DNA of 64,000 nt. Origin: Deinococcus sp. Marseille-Q6407 (GTDB lineage: Bacteria; Deinococcota; Deinococci; Deinococcales; Deinococcaceae). Position 1 is the first letter of the stretch, and each line of letters begins with the position of its first letter. The translations under genes were made by a program, and so were the position numbers. Location of the stretch: contig NZ_CAMPFU010000007.1 of NCBI RefSeq assembly GCF_946848805.1, positions 1 through 64,000 on the forward strand. Reading direction: 5' to 3'. Below, piece by piece: positions 45,729 through 58,342 of this stretch. The notes below the pieces were generated by a model. It was not told where the DNA came from and searched no databases. It was given only the letters and a program-made list of their open reading frames with translations.

Positions 45729-47564
45729 ATGAATCTACAAGATCAATTCAGTCAGTTTTTTTCTAATCGGGTGCTGGAATTGCTGTCCAGCGCCGTCGGC
45801 TTGACCCCTGCTCAGACCCAGTCGGCCCTACGGGCCATTTTGCCCCGTCAGCTGGATCAGCTGGCCGAACTGGCCGGTAGTCCTCAGACCTCGGCTAACC
45901 TAGGCGACCTCTGGGCCGGGAACGACCTGCCGCAGGACCCCGAACAGGCTCTGGCTACCCCTGAAGGAATCAGCCGCCTGGAAACCCTGGGCCAGACCCT
46001 CAGCACCCGGCTGTTCAGCGGCAACGCCAGCTGGATGAACGACGCGGCTCAGTTGGCCGGCGGCAACCAGAGCGCCGCCTCGCGCCTGAGCCAACTGGCC
46101 CTGCCGTTGTTGCTGGCGTTCCTGGGCCGCAGCGGTGTGACCGCACAGAACGCGGCCAGCCAGCTGAGCGGTATGCGCGGCGCTCTAAGCGGCATGCTGC
46201 CCGCCGGTCTGGGCGCTGCTGCCAGTGCCGTAACTGCCACACCGGGCAGCGGCACCGGAGAAATCGTCGATTCGGTGACTGCGCAGCCGGGGGCGCAAGT
46301 CAAGGAAGGCAGCGCCGTAAAAGCGGCGACTCCTACCCCCGCTCCGCAGCCCGAGCCGGAGCGCCACCTGACGGCCGCCCCAGCTCCACAGGACCGCAGC
46401 GGCTGCAATCCGCTGTGGCTGCTGCCGTTGCTGCTGCTGGCCGGCCTGGCCTGGTATCTCTACCAGAACAACCAGAAGACCACCGACACGCCTTCGCAGA
46501 CCACCGTGTCGGAAAGCACCACTTCCACGACGACCACCAGCGCTGCCACGGCGAGCAACAGCAACGAGGGCATTGTGGTGGGCAGCGTGAAGGACGGCGC
46601 CGAGCTGCCGCTGGAGCCTTTCGTGCTGAACGGCACGGCGCCTGCCGACGAGGTCCTGACCATCACCAATCAGAACGGTGAAATCCTGGCAACCGAAACT
46701 GCCGACGGCGACGGCAAGTGGGAAGTGGATATGCCCGCCCCGATGGCTGGCGAGAATGTCTATACCGTCACCGGAACGCCCAGCAATGCAGCCAGCACCT
46801 TTAAAGTTCAGGGGGTGGGCACGGCCAGTGGCGCCACAACCAGCACCACTTCCACGACTTCTGAAACTGCCACGGCGGCCGCCCCGGCCACCAGCAGTGC
46901 TTCGGGCACGGCCAGCGGTGGAACCGCTACCGAAGCTGCCGTGCCGGTCACCATCACTGAGCCGGCCAGCGGCGCCAACGTACCGGCCGAGTCCTTTACC
47001 ATCGCCGGGAAGGGCCAGCCCAATGCCAGCTACCGCCTGTTCGAGGATGGCGTGAACGTGGGCACTTTCTTCGCCGACGAGAACGGGGCCTGGAGCGCCG
47101 ACGTGACCGCTCCCGAACCCGGCAACCGCAAGTACGTGGTTGTGAACGAAGACGGCAACCAGGCCGCCACCCTACCGGTGGTGGTCAGCCAGCCGGTTGC
47201 CTCCAAGGACTGCTCGGCCAACGATGTGCTGAGCCTGAGCCTGGATAACGGCGACACCGTAAGCGCACCCTTCCGTTTCGGCGGCACCGGCAGCGCCAAG
47301 AACTACACTGTGCGGGTGCTGCGCGGCAAGGAAGGAATCGGCAAAACCAACGTCAAGAACGGCACCAACTGCTCCTGGAGCTACCTGAGCGAACCGGGCG
47401 GCCCTGAAGACGAAGTGGGCGAAATCACCTATGAAGTGACCCCCGAAGGCGCCACCGCGCCCGAAAGCACCATTACCCTGAACGTGGTGCAAAGCGGTGT
47501 GAACTTCAAAAACGGCGAGTATGTGGGCCCCACCGCCCGCCCGTCGGGCACCACCGCTCAGTAA
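45729..47564 (+). CDS. DUF937-type membrane protein with Ig-like repeats
   Basis: A 611-residue protein in three parts. Residues 1-160 resemble DUF937 (Gln/Ala/Leu-rich helices, LSSAVGLTPAQTQSALRAILP). After a Pro-rich linker, one membrane helix (LWLLPLLLLAGLAWYLY, about 226-242) anchors it. The rest is Ser/Thr-rich spacers separating Ig-like beta domains (PLEPFVLNGTAPADE at about 294; VPAESFTIAGKGQPNAS at about 420), ending near residue 611. With the basic/helical part inside, the Ig part should be outside the cell. Strong ribosome site AAGGAG (45718-45723). Role unknown; it could link cytoplasm and envelope. Confidence 0.75.
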   Translation: MNLQDQFSQFFSNRVLELLSSAVGLTPAQTQSALRAILPRQLDQLAELAGSPQTSANLGDLWAGNDLPQDPEQALATPEGISRLETLGQTLSTRLFSGNASWMNDAAQLAGGNQSAASRLSQLALPLLLAFLGRSGVTAQNAASQLSGMRGALSGMLPAGLGAAASAVTATPGSGTGEIVDSVTAQPGAQVKEGSAVKAATPTPAPQPEPERHLTAAPAPQDRSGCNPLWLLPLLLLAGLAWYLYQNNQKTTDTPSQTTVSESTTSTTTTSAATASNSNEGIVVGSVKDGAELPLEPFVLNGTAPADEVLTITNQNGEILATETADGDGKWEVDMPAPMAGENVYTVTGTPSNAASTFKVQGVGTASGATTSTTSTTSETATAAAPATSSASGTASGGTATEAAVPVTITEPASGANVPAESFTIAGKGQPNASYRLFEDGVNVGTFFADENGAWSADVTAPEPGNRKYVVVNEDGNQAATLPVVVSQPVASKDCSANDVLSLSLDNGDTVSAPFRFGGTGSAKNYTVRVLRGKEGIGKTNVKNGTNCSWSYLSEPGGPEDEVGEITYEVTPEGATAPESTITLNVVQSGVNFKNGEYVGPTARPSGTTAQ

Positions 47565-47587
47565 GGCAATTTGAATTGATTCAGCCT

Positions 47588-47607
47588 AGAGGCATGAGAG
47601 CCTCTTT
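47588..47607 (+). terminator. Short hairpin after the Ig-like protein gene
   Basis: AGAGGC/GCCTCT stem (47588-47593 with 47600-47605) then TTT-like end. Weak; the next hairpin is better. Confidence 0.4.
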
Positions 47608-47628
47608 CCTGAAACCAGCCATAGAAAG

Positions 47629-47660
47629 TGCACCGGCCCTAGAGGTCAGGTGCATTTTTT
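47629..47660 (+). terminator. Terminator between convergent genes
   Basis: TGCACC (47629-47634) pairs with GGTGCA (47649-47654), followed by six T (47655-47660). Confidence 0.65.
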
Positions 47661-47683
47661 ATGGCCGTCCGGTCTATGGTCCT

Positions 47684-48700
47684 TCAGGCCGGTTGATTCA
47701 GAAACTCACGGACTATTTCGGGCAGGTGGCCTGGATCAATCAGAAAAGCGTCATGGCCGTGGGGGCTGTGCAGCTCCCAGTATTCTCCCTGCGGCAGGGC
47801 AGTCACCGAGTCGCGCACCTCACGGGCGGTATAGAGCAGGTCGCTGGAAATCCCCACCGCCAGTACCGGCACCTTGATGGCACGCAATTCGCGGGCAGTG
47901 GGCTGAAAAGCGTCCATAGCACGGGTAATCGCCAGGTAGCTGGCTTCTGAGAAACGGGCGGCCAGCTTCTCGCCGTGGTGCTGCAAGTAGGCCACCACCG
48001 GCTGCTCGCCATTGGCACGGTGCGGCTGCCGCTGCGCCAGACTTTCGGGCGTGCGGTAACTCAGCATGGCAATCTGCCGGGCCACTTTGAGGCCTTCGCC
48101 ACCCGGCCCTAGGGCAATGGCGCTGCGGGCCGCCGTATTCAGGCCCACGGCCCAGGGCGAATGCTGCGCCGGCGCCGCCACGATCACGGCGCGGTCCACC
48201 ATGTCGGGGTTTTCCAGCAGCCAGGCGTAGGCCAGCATGCCCCCCATGCTGCACCCCACCACCTTCACCCGCTGCACGCCCAGATGCTCCATCAGGGCGC
48301 GGCCGGCGCGGGCTATATCGCGCAGGGTCAGCGTGGCCCCTTCCGGCAGGTCTTCAGGACCGCTAGAACCGTTGCAGCCGCCCAACACGTTGCCGCACAC
48401 GATAAATTCCCGGCTGGGGTCCAGCGGGCGGCCCACTCCCAGGAAATCGGGCCACCAGGCGTGCACCGCACTGTCGCCGGTCAGGGCATGCAGCACCAGC
48501 ACTGCTTCCTCGGCCGGCCGGCCGTAGGTGTGGTAGTTCACCTGGATGTCATGGACTGCCATTCCGCAGTCCAGCAGCAGAGGCTGCTCGCGGAACAGCT
48601 TGACGTGGGCAAAAGAGACTTGCGAACGCACTGCCGAAGCTTGAGCCATCGGAGATTCGGAGTAGTCGTAGTCGAAGCTGGGAGAGTCAGTCACGGTCAA
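47684..48700 (-). CDS. metX: Homoserine O-acetyltransferase
   Basis: A 338-residue alpha/beta hydrolase that activates homoserine with acetyl-CoA, the first committed step to homocysteine. Blocks: [16 protein letters not shown], nucleophile Ser151 in [14 protein letters not shown], and a C-terminal [12 protein letters not shown] holding the catalytic His. The start is unusual: TTG at 48700 has AAAGGAG at ideal distance, while the nearest GTG (48694) is 6 nt too far. It follows metY by 53 bp on the same strand, so the SAM riboswitch upstream of metY should control both. Acetyl versus succinyl specificity is inferred. Confidence 0.88.
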   Translation of the reverse strand: MTVTDSPSFDYDYSESPMAQASAVRSQVSFAHVKLFREQPLLLDCGMAVHDIQVNYHTYGRPAEEAVLVLHALTGDSAVHAWWPDFLGVGRPLDPSREFIVCGNVLGGCNGSSGPEDLPEGATLTLRDIARAGRALMEHLGVQRVKVVGCSMGGMLAYAWLLENPDMVDRAVIVAAPAQHSPWAVGLNTAARSAIALGPGGEGLKVARQIAMLSYRTPESLAQRQPHRANGEQPVVAYLQHHGEKLAARFSEASYLAITRAMDAFQPTARELRAIKVPVLAVGISSDLLYTAREVRDSVTALPQGEYWELHSPHGHDAFLIDPGHLPEIVREFLNQPA

Positions 48701-48753
48701 GGGACGCTCCTTTCTGCCGCCAGTATCCCAGAACTATGCACGGTCCTTGTCTG

Positions 48754-50055
48754 CTAGCGGAGGGCCTGCAGCGCCTGGGCAAAATCGGCCTGAATATCGG
48801 CGATATGTTCGATGCCCAGCGAGACCCGCACCAGCCCCGGCGTGATGCCGCCGGCCTGCAGCTGCTCCTCGCTGAGCTGAGAGTGGGTGGTGCTGGCCGG
48901 GTGAATGGCCAGGGTGCGGTTGTCACCCACGTTGGCCACGTGCTCGGCCAGCTGCAACCCTTCGATCAGGGCGCGGCCGGCTTCCAGCCCACCAGTCAGC
49001 TCGAAGGTGAGAACACCGCCAAAGCCGCGCGGCAGGTAACGCTGCGCCCGCTCATGGCTGGGGTGGTCTGTCAGCCCCGGATAGGTCACTCGGGCCACGC
49101 CGGCCTGCTCAAGCAGCCATTCGGCCAGCGCCTGGGCATTCTGCGCCTGCCGTTCGGCCCGCAGCGAAAGGGTCTGGACACCCTGAATAAACTGCCAAGC
49201 TTGCTGCGGCGCCAAAGTGGCTCCCAGGTCGCGCAGGCCTTCGGTGCGGGCGCGGATGGCGAACGCCACATTCGGCAGGCCCAGCGGATTGCCCTCCCCG
49301 AAAGTTTCCCAGAAGTTCAGATCGTGGTAGCTGGGGCTGCCCTCGCTGAACAGCGGGTAGCGGCCGTTGCCCCAGTCGAAATTGCCGCCATCCACAATGA
49401 TGCCGCCGATGCCGTTGCCGTGACCGCCAATCCACTTGCTGAGCGACTCGACCAGCACGTTGGCGCCGTGCAGCAGCGGTTGGCAGTAGTACCCGCCGGC
49501 CCCGAAGGTGTTGTCCACCACCAGGGCTACCCCGTGCCGGCGGGCCACCGCCGCCAGCCCTTCAAAATCCGGCACGTTGAGCGAAGGGTTACTCAGTGTT
49601 TCCACGTACAGAGCGCGGGTCCGGTCATCAATCAGGGCCTCGAACTCCTCGGGCCGGTCCTCTGCGGAGGTAAAGCGCACCTCGATGCCCAGACGCCGCA
49701 GGGTGACCCGGAACTGGTTGGAGGTGCCGCCGTAGAGGTTAGGCGAGGACACGATATTGTCGCCGGCCTGAGCCAGCAGGGTCAGCGCGGTGAACTGCGC
49801 GGCGTGCCCGCTGGAGACGGCCACCGCACCGGTGCCGCCTTCCAGCGCAGCGACCCGGTCTTCCAGCACCGCGTTGGTGGGGTTGGTCAGGCGGGAGTAG
49901 ATATTGCCGAAGGCCCGCAGGCCGAACAGGTCGGCGGCCTGCTCGGCGCTGCCGAACACGTAGGAATTGGTGGCGTAGACCGGTACCGCCTGGGCGCCGG
50001 TAGCGGAATCGGGCTGCTGGCCGGCGTGGACCTGCAGGGTTTCAAAATGGGTCAT
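48754..50055 (-). CDS. metY: O-acetylhomoserine sulfhydrylase
   Basis: A 433-residue PLP enzyme joining O-acetylhomoserine and sulfide to give homocysteine. The PLP lysine is Lys207 in [13 protein letters not shown], the PLP-phosphate loop is [14 protein letters not shown], and [22 protein letters not shown] is the family block. The ATG at 50055 follows AGGAGAG; the frame reading back to 50196 runs through the terminator of the riboswitch and is not coding. First gene of metY-metX, controlled by the SAM-I riboswitch at 50216-50346. Confidence 0.9.
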   Translation of the reverse strand: MTHFETLQVHAGQQPDSATGAQAVPVYATNSYVFGSAEQAADLFGLRAFGNIYSRLTNPTNAVLEDRVAALEGGTGAVAVSSGHAAQFTALTLLAQAGDNIVSSPNLYGGTSNQFRVTLRRLGIEVRFTSAEDRPEEFEALIDDRTRALYVETLSNPSLNVPDFEGLAAVARRHGVALVVDNTFGAGGYYCQPLLHGANVLVESLSKWIGGHGNGIGGIIVDGGNFDWGNGRYPLFSEGSPSYHDLNFWETFGEGNPLGLPNVAFAIRARTEGLRDLGATLAPQQAWQFIQGVQTLSLRAERQAQNAQALAEWLLEQAGVARVTYPGLTDHPSHERAQRYLPRGFGGVLTFELTGGLEAGRALIEGLQLAEHVANVGDNRTLAIHPASTTHSQLSEEQLQAGGITPGLVRVSLGIEHIADIQADFAQALQALR

Positions 50056-50139
50056 GGTATGTCTCTCCTGGAACAGAGCGAAAAAACCGCTGGGCAGCAT
50101 TTTTCTGTGCTTGTCTGTGCATGGTCCAGAGGGAACAGC

Positions 50140-50166
50140 AAAAAGTCCCTCTGCCGGAGAGGGACT
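50140..50166 (-). terminator. Expression-platform terminator of the metY SAM riboswitch
   Basis: On the minus strand AGTCCCTCT pairs with AGAGGGACT (50158-50166 with 50144-50152), a perfect 9-bp stem followed by a T run (50140-50143). It lies between the riboswitch and metY, so SAM binding should end transcription here. Confidence 0.85.
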
Positions 50167-50215
50167 GGGGCCGCGGGATAACGCGAGTACGAACATCCGC
50201 TAAGAATTCAGCCTT

Positions 50216-50346
50216 CCCTCATCGGTCCTGCGCGGCCGGTCATCGTAACCCTGCGCGGCAGGCTGGCCGGAGCACCGTGGGCGAAATGAGGCCCTGGTTG
50301 CCGCGCCGTCAACGAGCCAGTTCTCTCGGGCGCTTCTGAATGAGGC
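50216..50346 (-). promoter_or_regulatory. SAM-I (S-box) riboswitch upstream of metY-metX
   Basis: On the minus strand the closing helix is CCTCAT (50340-50345) with ATGAGG (50217-50222). Between them are the S-box landmarks: GAGAGAACTGGCTCGTTGA, GGCGCGGCAACC, the conserved CACGGTGCT (S-box AAGGTGC region) and a final GACCGATGAG. A terminator follows at 50140-50166. High SAM should switch off homocysteine synthesis. Confidence 0.85.
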
Positions 50347-50372
50347 TCCTGAACATGCGGGAGCTGAGTGCA

Positions 50373-50401
50373 ACCCTAGCAGGGGGGTCAGGACTTGTCA
50401 A
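50373..50401 (-). promoter_or_regulatory. Promoter of the SAM riboswitch-metY-metX operon
   Basis: A -35 TTGACA (minus strand, 50396-50401) and -10 TAGGGT (50373-50378) are exactly 17 bp apart. Transcription should begin near 50366, about 20 nt before the riboswitch. Confidence 0.75.
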
Positions 50402-50475
50402 ACCGTTAGCTCAGGTACATCGTCAGGAACAAATGCCATCTTTTCGACTCCCCGCGCCTGACGACCTGGCCGCCC

Positions 50476-50506
50476 TTGACGCCCGGCCCCTGTCAGCACC
50501 TATAGT
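50476..50506 (+). promoter_or_regulatory. Promoter of metF-metH
   Basis: A -35 TTGACG (50476-50481) and -10 TATAGT (50501-50506) are 19 bp apart, slightly longer than ideal. It faces away from the metY promoter. Confidence 0.55.
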
Positions 50507-50529
50507 AGGCTGTGAGTACGGACAGCACC

Positions 50530-50614
50530 CCCGGTGCCCACTGCCCGGCAGACCAGGGCCCCACCGGGAACCGCGCATGACCACCCGCCTTTCCTCGTGC
50601 CCACCGACACGAGG
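50530..50614 (+). promoter_or_regulatory. Structured metF leader with a ribosome-site-sequestering hairpin
   Basis: Two stems follow the promoter. CCCGGTG (50530-50536) pairs with CACCGGG (50562-50568) and encloses a small palindrome CTGCCCGGCAG. Then CCTCGTG (50593-50599) pairs with CACGAGG (50608-50614); the 3' arm is the start of the metF ribosome site GAGGAG (50611-50616). This suggests control of translation. It does not match SAM-I, SAM-II, SAH, cobalamin or THF riboswitch consensus as I know them. Confidence 0.5.
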
Positions 50615-50625
50615 AGACTGACCGA

Positions 50626-51486
50626 ATGACCCGAAACAACTTTTCCCCCCGCATCTCGGTTGAACTGGTGCCGCGCACCCGCGAGAGCATTACCGCCGAG
50701 CTGAGCGAATTGCGCCAGCTGTGGCCGGCCATTACGGCTGTCAACCTGCCGGACCTGGACCATCTGGAACTGGGCTCCTGCGAGAGCTGTGAGCTGCCGC
50801 AGGCCCAGGGCTTCAGCCGTATTCCGCACCTGCGGGCTTCCCGCACGCCGCTGGACAGTGTGCCGCAGCTGCTGGACCGGCTGAACCGCCTGGCCGTAAG
50901 CGAGGTGCTGGTGGTGCAGGGTGATCCCCCACAGGATGACCGCCCGGTTTTCCCCACCACCAGCCTGGACCTGATCCGGGCGCTCAAGGCGGCACAGCCG
51001 GACCTGACCGTTCACGCCGCCCTGGACCCCTACCGCCAGAGCTTGCAGGACGAGCAGACCTATGCCCTGCGCAAGATTGAGGCCGGCGCCAGCAGCCTGT
51101 TTACCCAGCCGCTGTTCGATACCCGGCTGATGGAGGTGTTCGGGGAGATGCTGCCCGGCGTGCCGATTTACTGGGGGATCACCAACGTGAGCAGTGAGCG
51201 CAGCAAGAACTACTGGATCCGGCGCAACCGGGCCGTGTTCCCCCGCTCTTTCGAGCCCACCCTGGACTGGTGCACTGCTTTTGCCCGCGAAGCCGTGCAG
51301 CACGCGCAGAGCACCAGCAGCCACCTGTACTTCATGCCGATTCGCACCAGCCTGCGCGACTTTCTGGGGGCTGTCTTTCCCCCGGCGAGCGGCAGCGGCC
51401 CTGACCTGTCGGGTGCAGGCAATTCCAGCTCTACGCCCCTGCCGGGCGGCTCCAGCAACCACAGTCAGAGCGCCGCTTGCCCTTAA
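50626..51486 (+). CDS. metF: Methylenetetrahydrofolate reductase
   Basis: A 286-residue FAD enzyme reducing 5,10-methylene-THF to 5-methyl-THF, the methyl donor for MetH. Family blocks: SVELVPRTRESITAELSEL (TIM-barrel strand 1), EVLVVQGDPPQDD (folate/FAD region) and KIEAGASSLFTQPLFDTRLMEVF (conserved AGA...TQ). The length is normal for bacterial MetF. It sits 107 bp before metH and is surely co-expressed. The ATG at 50626 follows GAGGAG at 9 nt, which is also in a hairpin. Confidence 0.88.
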   Translation: MTRNNFSPRISVELVPRTRESITAELSELRQLWPAITAVNLPDLDHLELGSCESCELPQAQGFSRIPHLRASRTPLDSVPQLLDRLNRLAVSEVLVVQGDPPQDDRPVFPTTSLDLIRALKAAQPDLTVHAALDPYRQSLQDEQTYALRKIEAGASSLFTQPLFDTRLMEVFGEMLPGVPIYWGITNVSSERSKNYWIRRNRAVFPRSFEPTLDWCTAFAREAVQHAQSTSSHLYFMPIRTSLRDFLGAVFPPASGSGPDLSGAGNSSSTPLPGGSSNHSQSAACP

Positions 51487-51593
51487 GCCAGGCGCTCCGG
51501 CCTGCCCCTGTGTCTACCCCGCGCCCCCTCCCCCGCCCCGCCCGAGGGCGCTCCCCCCTCCCAAACTTTTCCCGCTGAACAGGATTTCCCGCC

Positions 51594-55289
<3,696 letters not shown>

Positions 55290-55334
55290 TGCCCCGGCGG
55301 GCAGGCGGCTGGCCCGCATTATTCGGGGAGCTGA

Positions 55335-55340
55335 TACAGT
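55335..55340 (+). promoter_or_regulatory. -10 box (TACAGT) for the leaderless permease gene
   Basis: TACAGT ends 8 nt before the ATG at 55349; no ribosome site lies between. Confidence 0.45.
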
Positions 55341-55348
55341 AACTCGTT

Positions 55349-56545
55349 ATGGCAGCGCAGGCACAAGGAAAAACCTGGGGTGCGGTCATGCTGATCGCCG
55401 GAACGACGCTGGGGGCCGGTATGCTGGCCATGCCACTGGCCACAGCCAGAGCCGGATTTTGGCTCACCTCTCTGGGCCTGCTGGCCGTGTGGGCGCTCTC
55501 GTACTTCACGGCCCTGATGTTCCTGGAAATCTACCGTTATCACACCCCCGAAGAAGGCTTTTCGACGCTGGCAGGGCAGGCTTACGGCAAGCTGGCCCGC
55601 CTGATCGTCACGCTCGCCATTTTGCTGTACATGTACGGCTTGATGGCCGCCTATGCCAGCCAGGGCGGCACCCTGGTCTCGCGGTTGCTGGGCCTGGGGT
55701 ATGTGCCCAGCGCCCTGCTGTATACGGCGCTGTTCGGGTGGGTCATCAAGCGCGGGGTGCGGTCGGTGGATCAAGTCAACCGGGGCCTTTTTCCGGTGCA
55801 GCTGCTGGTATTTGCCGGCCTGCTGGCCCTGATGCTGCCGCGCATCGCCCCGGCCAACCTGACGGCCCCTCCGCAGGAACTGGGGCTGGCCCTGTCCATC
55901 CTGCCGGTGTTCGTGACCGCCTACAGTTTCCACGTGGTGTTGCCGTCCATCGCCGAGTACCTGGACAATGACCCCACCGAGCTGCGCCGCGCCGTGCTGT
56001 GGGGCACCGCTATTCCTCTGGTCGCCTATCTGCTGTGGCAAATGGCGATTCACGGCCTGATTCCGCAGGACCAGCTGAGCAAGGTCACGTCGTTGGAGCA
56101 GCTGAGCGCCCTGGTTACCCAGCTGACCGGCAACCGCTTTCTGGGCACCGGAATGGACCTGTTCTCGGGCCTGTCGCTGACCACCTCGTTTCTGGGAATT
56201 GGTCTCTCGCTGACCGACAGTCTGCGCGACAGCTTTCCGGGCATTTCGCTGACCGGCGACCGGCGCGGCTGGCCGATCATCCTGCTGACGCTGGTGCCGC
56301 CTATCCTGGTGGCGCTGCTGGCCCCCAAGGCTTTTGTGGTGCTGCTGGCCTACAGCGGCCTGATGGCGGTGATTTACAGCATCCTGCTGCCGGTGCTGCT
56401 GGTGCGCCGGGCCCGCAGCCAGGGTCAGGAGATCCGGCTGCCGGGCGGCCAGGGTGTCCTCTGGGCGATCCTGCTGATCGGGGCGGTGCTGCTGTTGGTG
56501 CCCTTCCTCTCTCAGCTGGGCCTGCTGCCGCAGGTGGCCGGCTGA
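55349..56545 (+). CDS. Aromatic amino acid permease (HAAAP; TyrP/Mtr-like)
   Basis: A 398-residue membrane protein with about 11 hydrophobic segments. The N-terminal helix block GAVMLIAGTTLGAGMLAMPLATARAG (about residues 11-36) is the signature of the HAAAP branch of amino-acid permeases (TyrP, Mtr, TnaB). It should import an aromatic (or related) amino acid with protons or sodium. It starts 59 bp after metH on the same strand, but TACAGT just before the ATG suggests its own promoter. Confidence 0.82.
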   Translation: MAAQAQGKTWGAVMLIAGTTLGAGMLAMPLATARAGFWLTSLGLLAVWALSYFTALMFLEIYRYHTPEEGFSTLAGQAYGKLARLIVTLAILLYMYGLMAAYASQGGTLVSRLLGLGYVPSALLYTALFGWVIKRGVRSVDQVNRGLFPVQLLVFAGLLALMLPRIAPANLTAPPQELGLALSILPVFVTAYSFHVVLPSIAEYLDNDPTELRRAVLWGTAIPLVAYLLWQMAIHGLIPQDQLSKVTSLEQLSALVTQLTGNRFLGTGMDLFSGLSLTTSFLGIGLSLTDSLRDSFPGISLTGDRRGWPIILLTLVPPILVALLAPKAFVVLLAYSGLMAVIYSILLPVLLVRRARSQGQEIRLPGGQGVLWAILLIGAVLLLVPFLSQLGLLPQVAG

Positions 56546-56609
56546 GAGCAGCTTAGCAACCAAGGCGGCGGGGAAACTGGCAGCCTAAACATTCCGGGCC
56601 CAGACGTTT

Positions 56610-57353
56610 CTAGTGCAGAGCCGCTTCCAAGTCTCCTAGTGAAACTGCCTGGGTAGCCTGATCCAGCACGGCCTGGCCTTCACGCAGCGCCAGCACCCGC
56701 TGACCCAACGTGAGGGCTTCTTCCAGCTGGTGGGTTACGAAAACCACCGTCACGCCCTGCTGGCGCCAGATGTCCAGCAGTTCGCTGCTCAGCCGCTCGC
56801 GGGTGGCCGGGTCCAGCGCGCTGAACGGCTCGTCCAGCAGCAGCACCCCTGGCCGGACCGCCAGTGCACGCGCCAGGCTAACCCGCTGACGTTGCCCGCC
56901 GCTCAACTCGTGTACCCGGCGTTCTCCCAGGTCCGGCAGGCCCACCAGCGCCAAGCTGTCCTGCACGCGGCGCTCCTGCTCCGTGCGCGGTAGCCCCTGC
57001 AGCCCGAAGCGGACATTGCCGGCCACCGTCAGCCAGGGAAACAGCGCCGGCTCCTGCTGCACCAGCGTCAGGCGGGGGTGGGGCCCCCACACCGGGGCGC
57101 TGTCCAAGCGAATTTCGCCGGTTTGCGGGGCCAGGAAGCCGGCCAGCAGCCCCAGCAAGGTGCTTTTGCCACTGCCGGAAGGCCCCACCACACACAGAAA
57201 CTCGCCCGGAGCCACCTGCAGGTCCAGTGGGCCCACGCCGGCCTGCGGAGCCGCGCCCTTCTGCCCGCGCCGGGTGCGGTAGTGGTAACTCACGCCCCGC
57301 AGGCTCAGCTCGGCGCCGGTTCCGGGGGCTGGCGCAGTCACAGGGCGGGTCAT
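56610..57353 (-). CDS. ABC importer ATP-binding protein, sulfonate/taurine type (second system)
   Basis: A 247-residue ATPase. Walker [10 protein letters not shown] (about 58-66), Q-loop [12 protein letters not shown], signature [15 protein letters not shown], Walker [13 protein letters not shown] and switch His (FVTHQLEEA) are all present. The EPALFPWL block after the Q-loop points to the SsuB/TauB group. The ATG at 57353 overlaps the stop of the permease gene (ATGA), so the two are coupled. It is paralogous to the ATPase at 2082-2900. Confidence 0.88.
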   Translation of the reverse strand: MTRPVTAPAPGTGAELSLRGVSYHYRTRRGQKGAAPQAGVGPLDLQVAPGEFLCVVGPSGSGKSTLLGLLAGFLAPQTGEIRLDSAPVWGPHPRLTLVQQEPALFPWLTVAGNVRFGLQGLPRTEQERRVQDSLALVGLPDLGERRVHELSGGQRQRVSLARALAVRPGVLLLDEPFSALDPATRERLSSELLDIWRQQGVTVVFVTHQLEEALTLGQRVLALREGQAVLDQATQAVSLGDLEAALH

Positions 57354-58174
57354 GCGCTGGCCTCCAGGCCATAGTCTCGCCGCACCCGGCCCTCGACCTG
57401 TCGCAGCAGGGCATCGAAAGCCCCACCGATCAGCCCGATAATCAAGATGGTCGCCAGCACCAGCGCCACGTTGGCGGTGTTGCGGCCCACTTCCAGTTGC
57501 TGGCCCAGGCTGCCGGCGCCCGCAATCAGAAGTTCACCGCCGATCAGGGCGCGCCAGGCGAAACTCCAGGCAGTACGAAGGCCACCCAGAATGCTGGGTA
57601 ACGCCGCTGGCAGCAGTACCCGCAGCGTCAGCGCCGGCCCGCTGGCCCCCAGGGTACGGCCCGCCGCCCGCAGCGCCGGCGGCACATTCAGCAGCGCCCC
57701 CGAGACAGCCAGCGCCACCGGAATCAGGGCTTCCAGCACCACCACAGCCAGCACCGCCCGCTCGTTCAGCCCAAAAAACAGAATGGCGAAAGGGACGAAG
57801 GCAATGCTGGGCACGCTCTGCAGGCCGGTCAGGTAGGCGCCCAGGGTGGCCCGCAGCGGCACCCAAATGCCCATCAGGATTCCCAGCAGGCCACCAGTCA
57901 GCAGGGCCAGAAGATAGCCGGATAGCACCCGGCGCAGGCTGCTCAGCACCGAGATCAGCAGTTTGCCGTCCTGGGGACCTGTGCCCCACAGACCGTAACT
58001 GATCTCGTCCCAGACGGCACCGGGGCTAGGAAATACATAGGGCGGGTACAGTTTCAGCACATCGGTCACTAGCCACCAGACGGTCAGCAGCAACAGCAGG
58101 CCGCCCAGTTGCCAGGCCAGAGCGGTCCAGCGGCCAGGGGTGCGGGAGGCGGAAGAAGGCACAGTTTCTGTCAT
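57350..58174 (-). CDS. ABC importer permease, sulfonate/taurine type (second system)
   Basis: A 274-residue membrane protein with about six hydrophobic segments and an EAA loop ([27 protein letters not shown]). The start is ATG 58174 (MTETVPSS); the frame reading on to 58252 is not needed. First gene of the leftward transcript, divergent from the binding-protein gene at 58343. The SsuC/TauC family transports sulfonates or related compounds, and the substrate here is inferred. Confidence 0.87.
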   Translation of the reverse strand: MTETVPSSASRTPGRWTALAWQLGGLLLLLTVWWLVTDVLKLYPPYVFPSPGAVWDEISYGLWGTGPQDGKLLISVLSSLRRVLSGYLLALLTGGLLGILMGIWVPLRATLGAYLTGLQSVPSIAFVPFAILFFGLNERAVLAVVVLEALIPVALAVSGALLNVPPALRAAGRTLGASGPALTLRVLLPAALPSILGGLRTAWSFAWRALIGGELLIAGAGSLGQQLEVGRNTANVALVLATILIIGLIGGAFDALLRQVEGRVRRDYGLEASA

Positions 58175-58222
58175 GAACACATCCAGGCAAAGGGGAGAAA
58201 ACGGTGATATGGCTTGATTCGA

Positions 58223-58239
58223 TAGCAGATATAGTGCTA
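58223..58239. promoter_or_regulatory. Inverted repeat TAGCA-N7-TGCTA between divergent importer genes
   Basis: A perfect 5+7+5 inverted repeat with centre GATATAG lies in the 168-bp gap between the divergent permease (58174) and binding-protein (58343) genes. TTGATT (58214-58219) and TATAGT (58230-58235) overlap it. This is a good position for one regulator to control both directions. Confidence 0.45.
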
Positions 58240-58342
58240 AACCATACCCCATCGCCGGGAAACTTTACAGTGACGGCGCAGCGAAAGCAGGCCCCTGTGC
58301 CTGTCTCCCCCTTTTTTCAGCCCCCTTGCAGGAGGTTCCCCT

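Noticed and set aside
50507..50625. Cobalamin, SAH or THF riboswitch before metF
   Set aside because: The B12-box, SAH core and THF core sequences are not present; reported only as an unknown structured leader.
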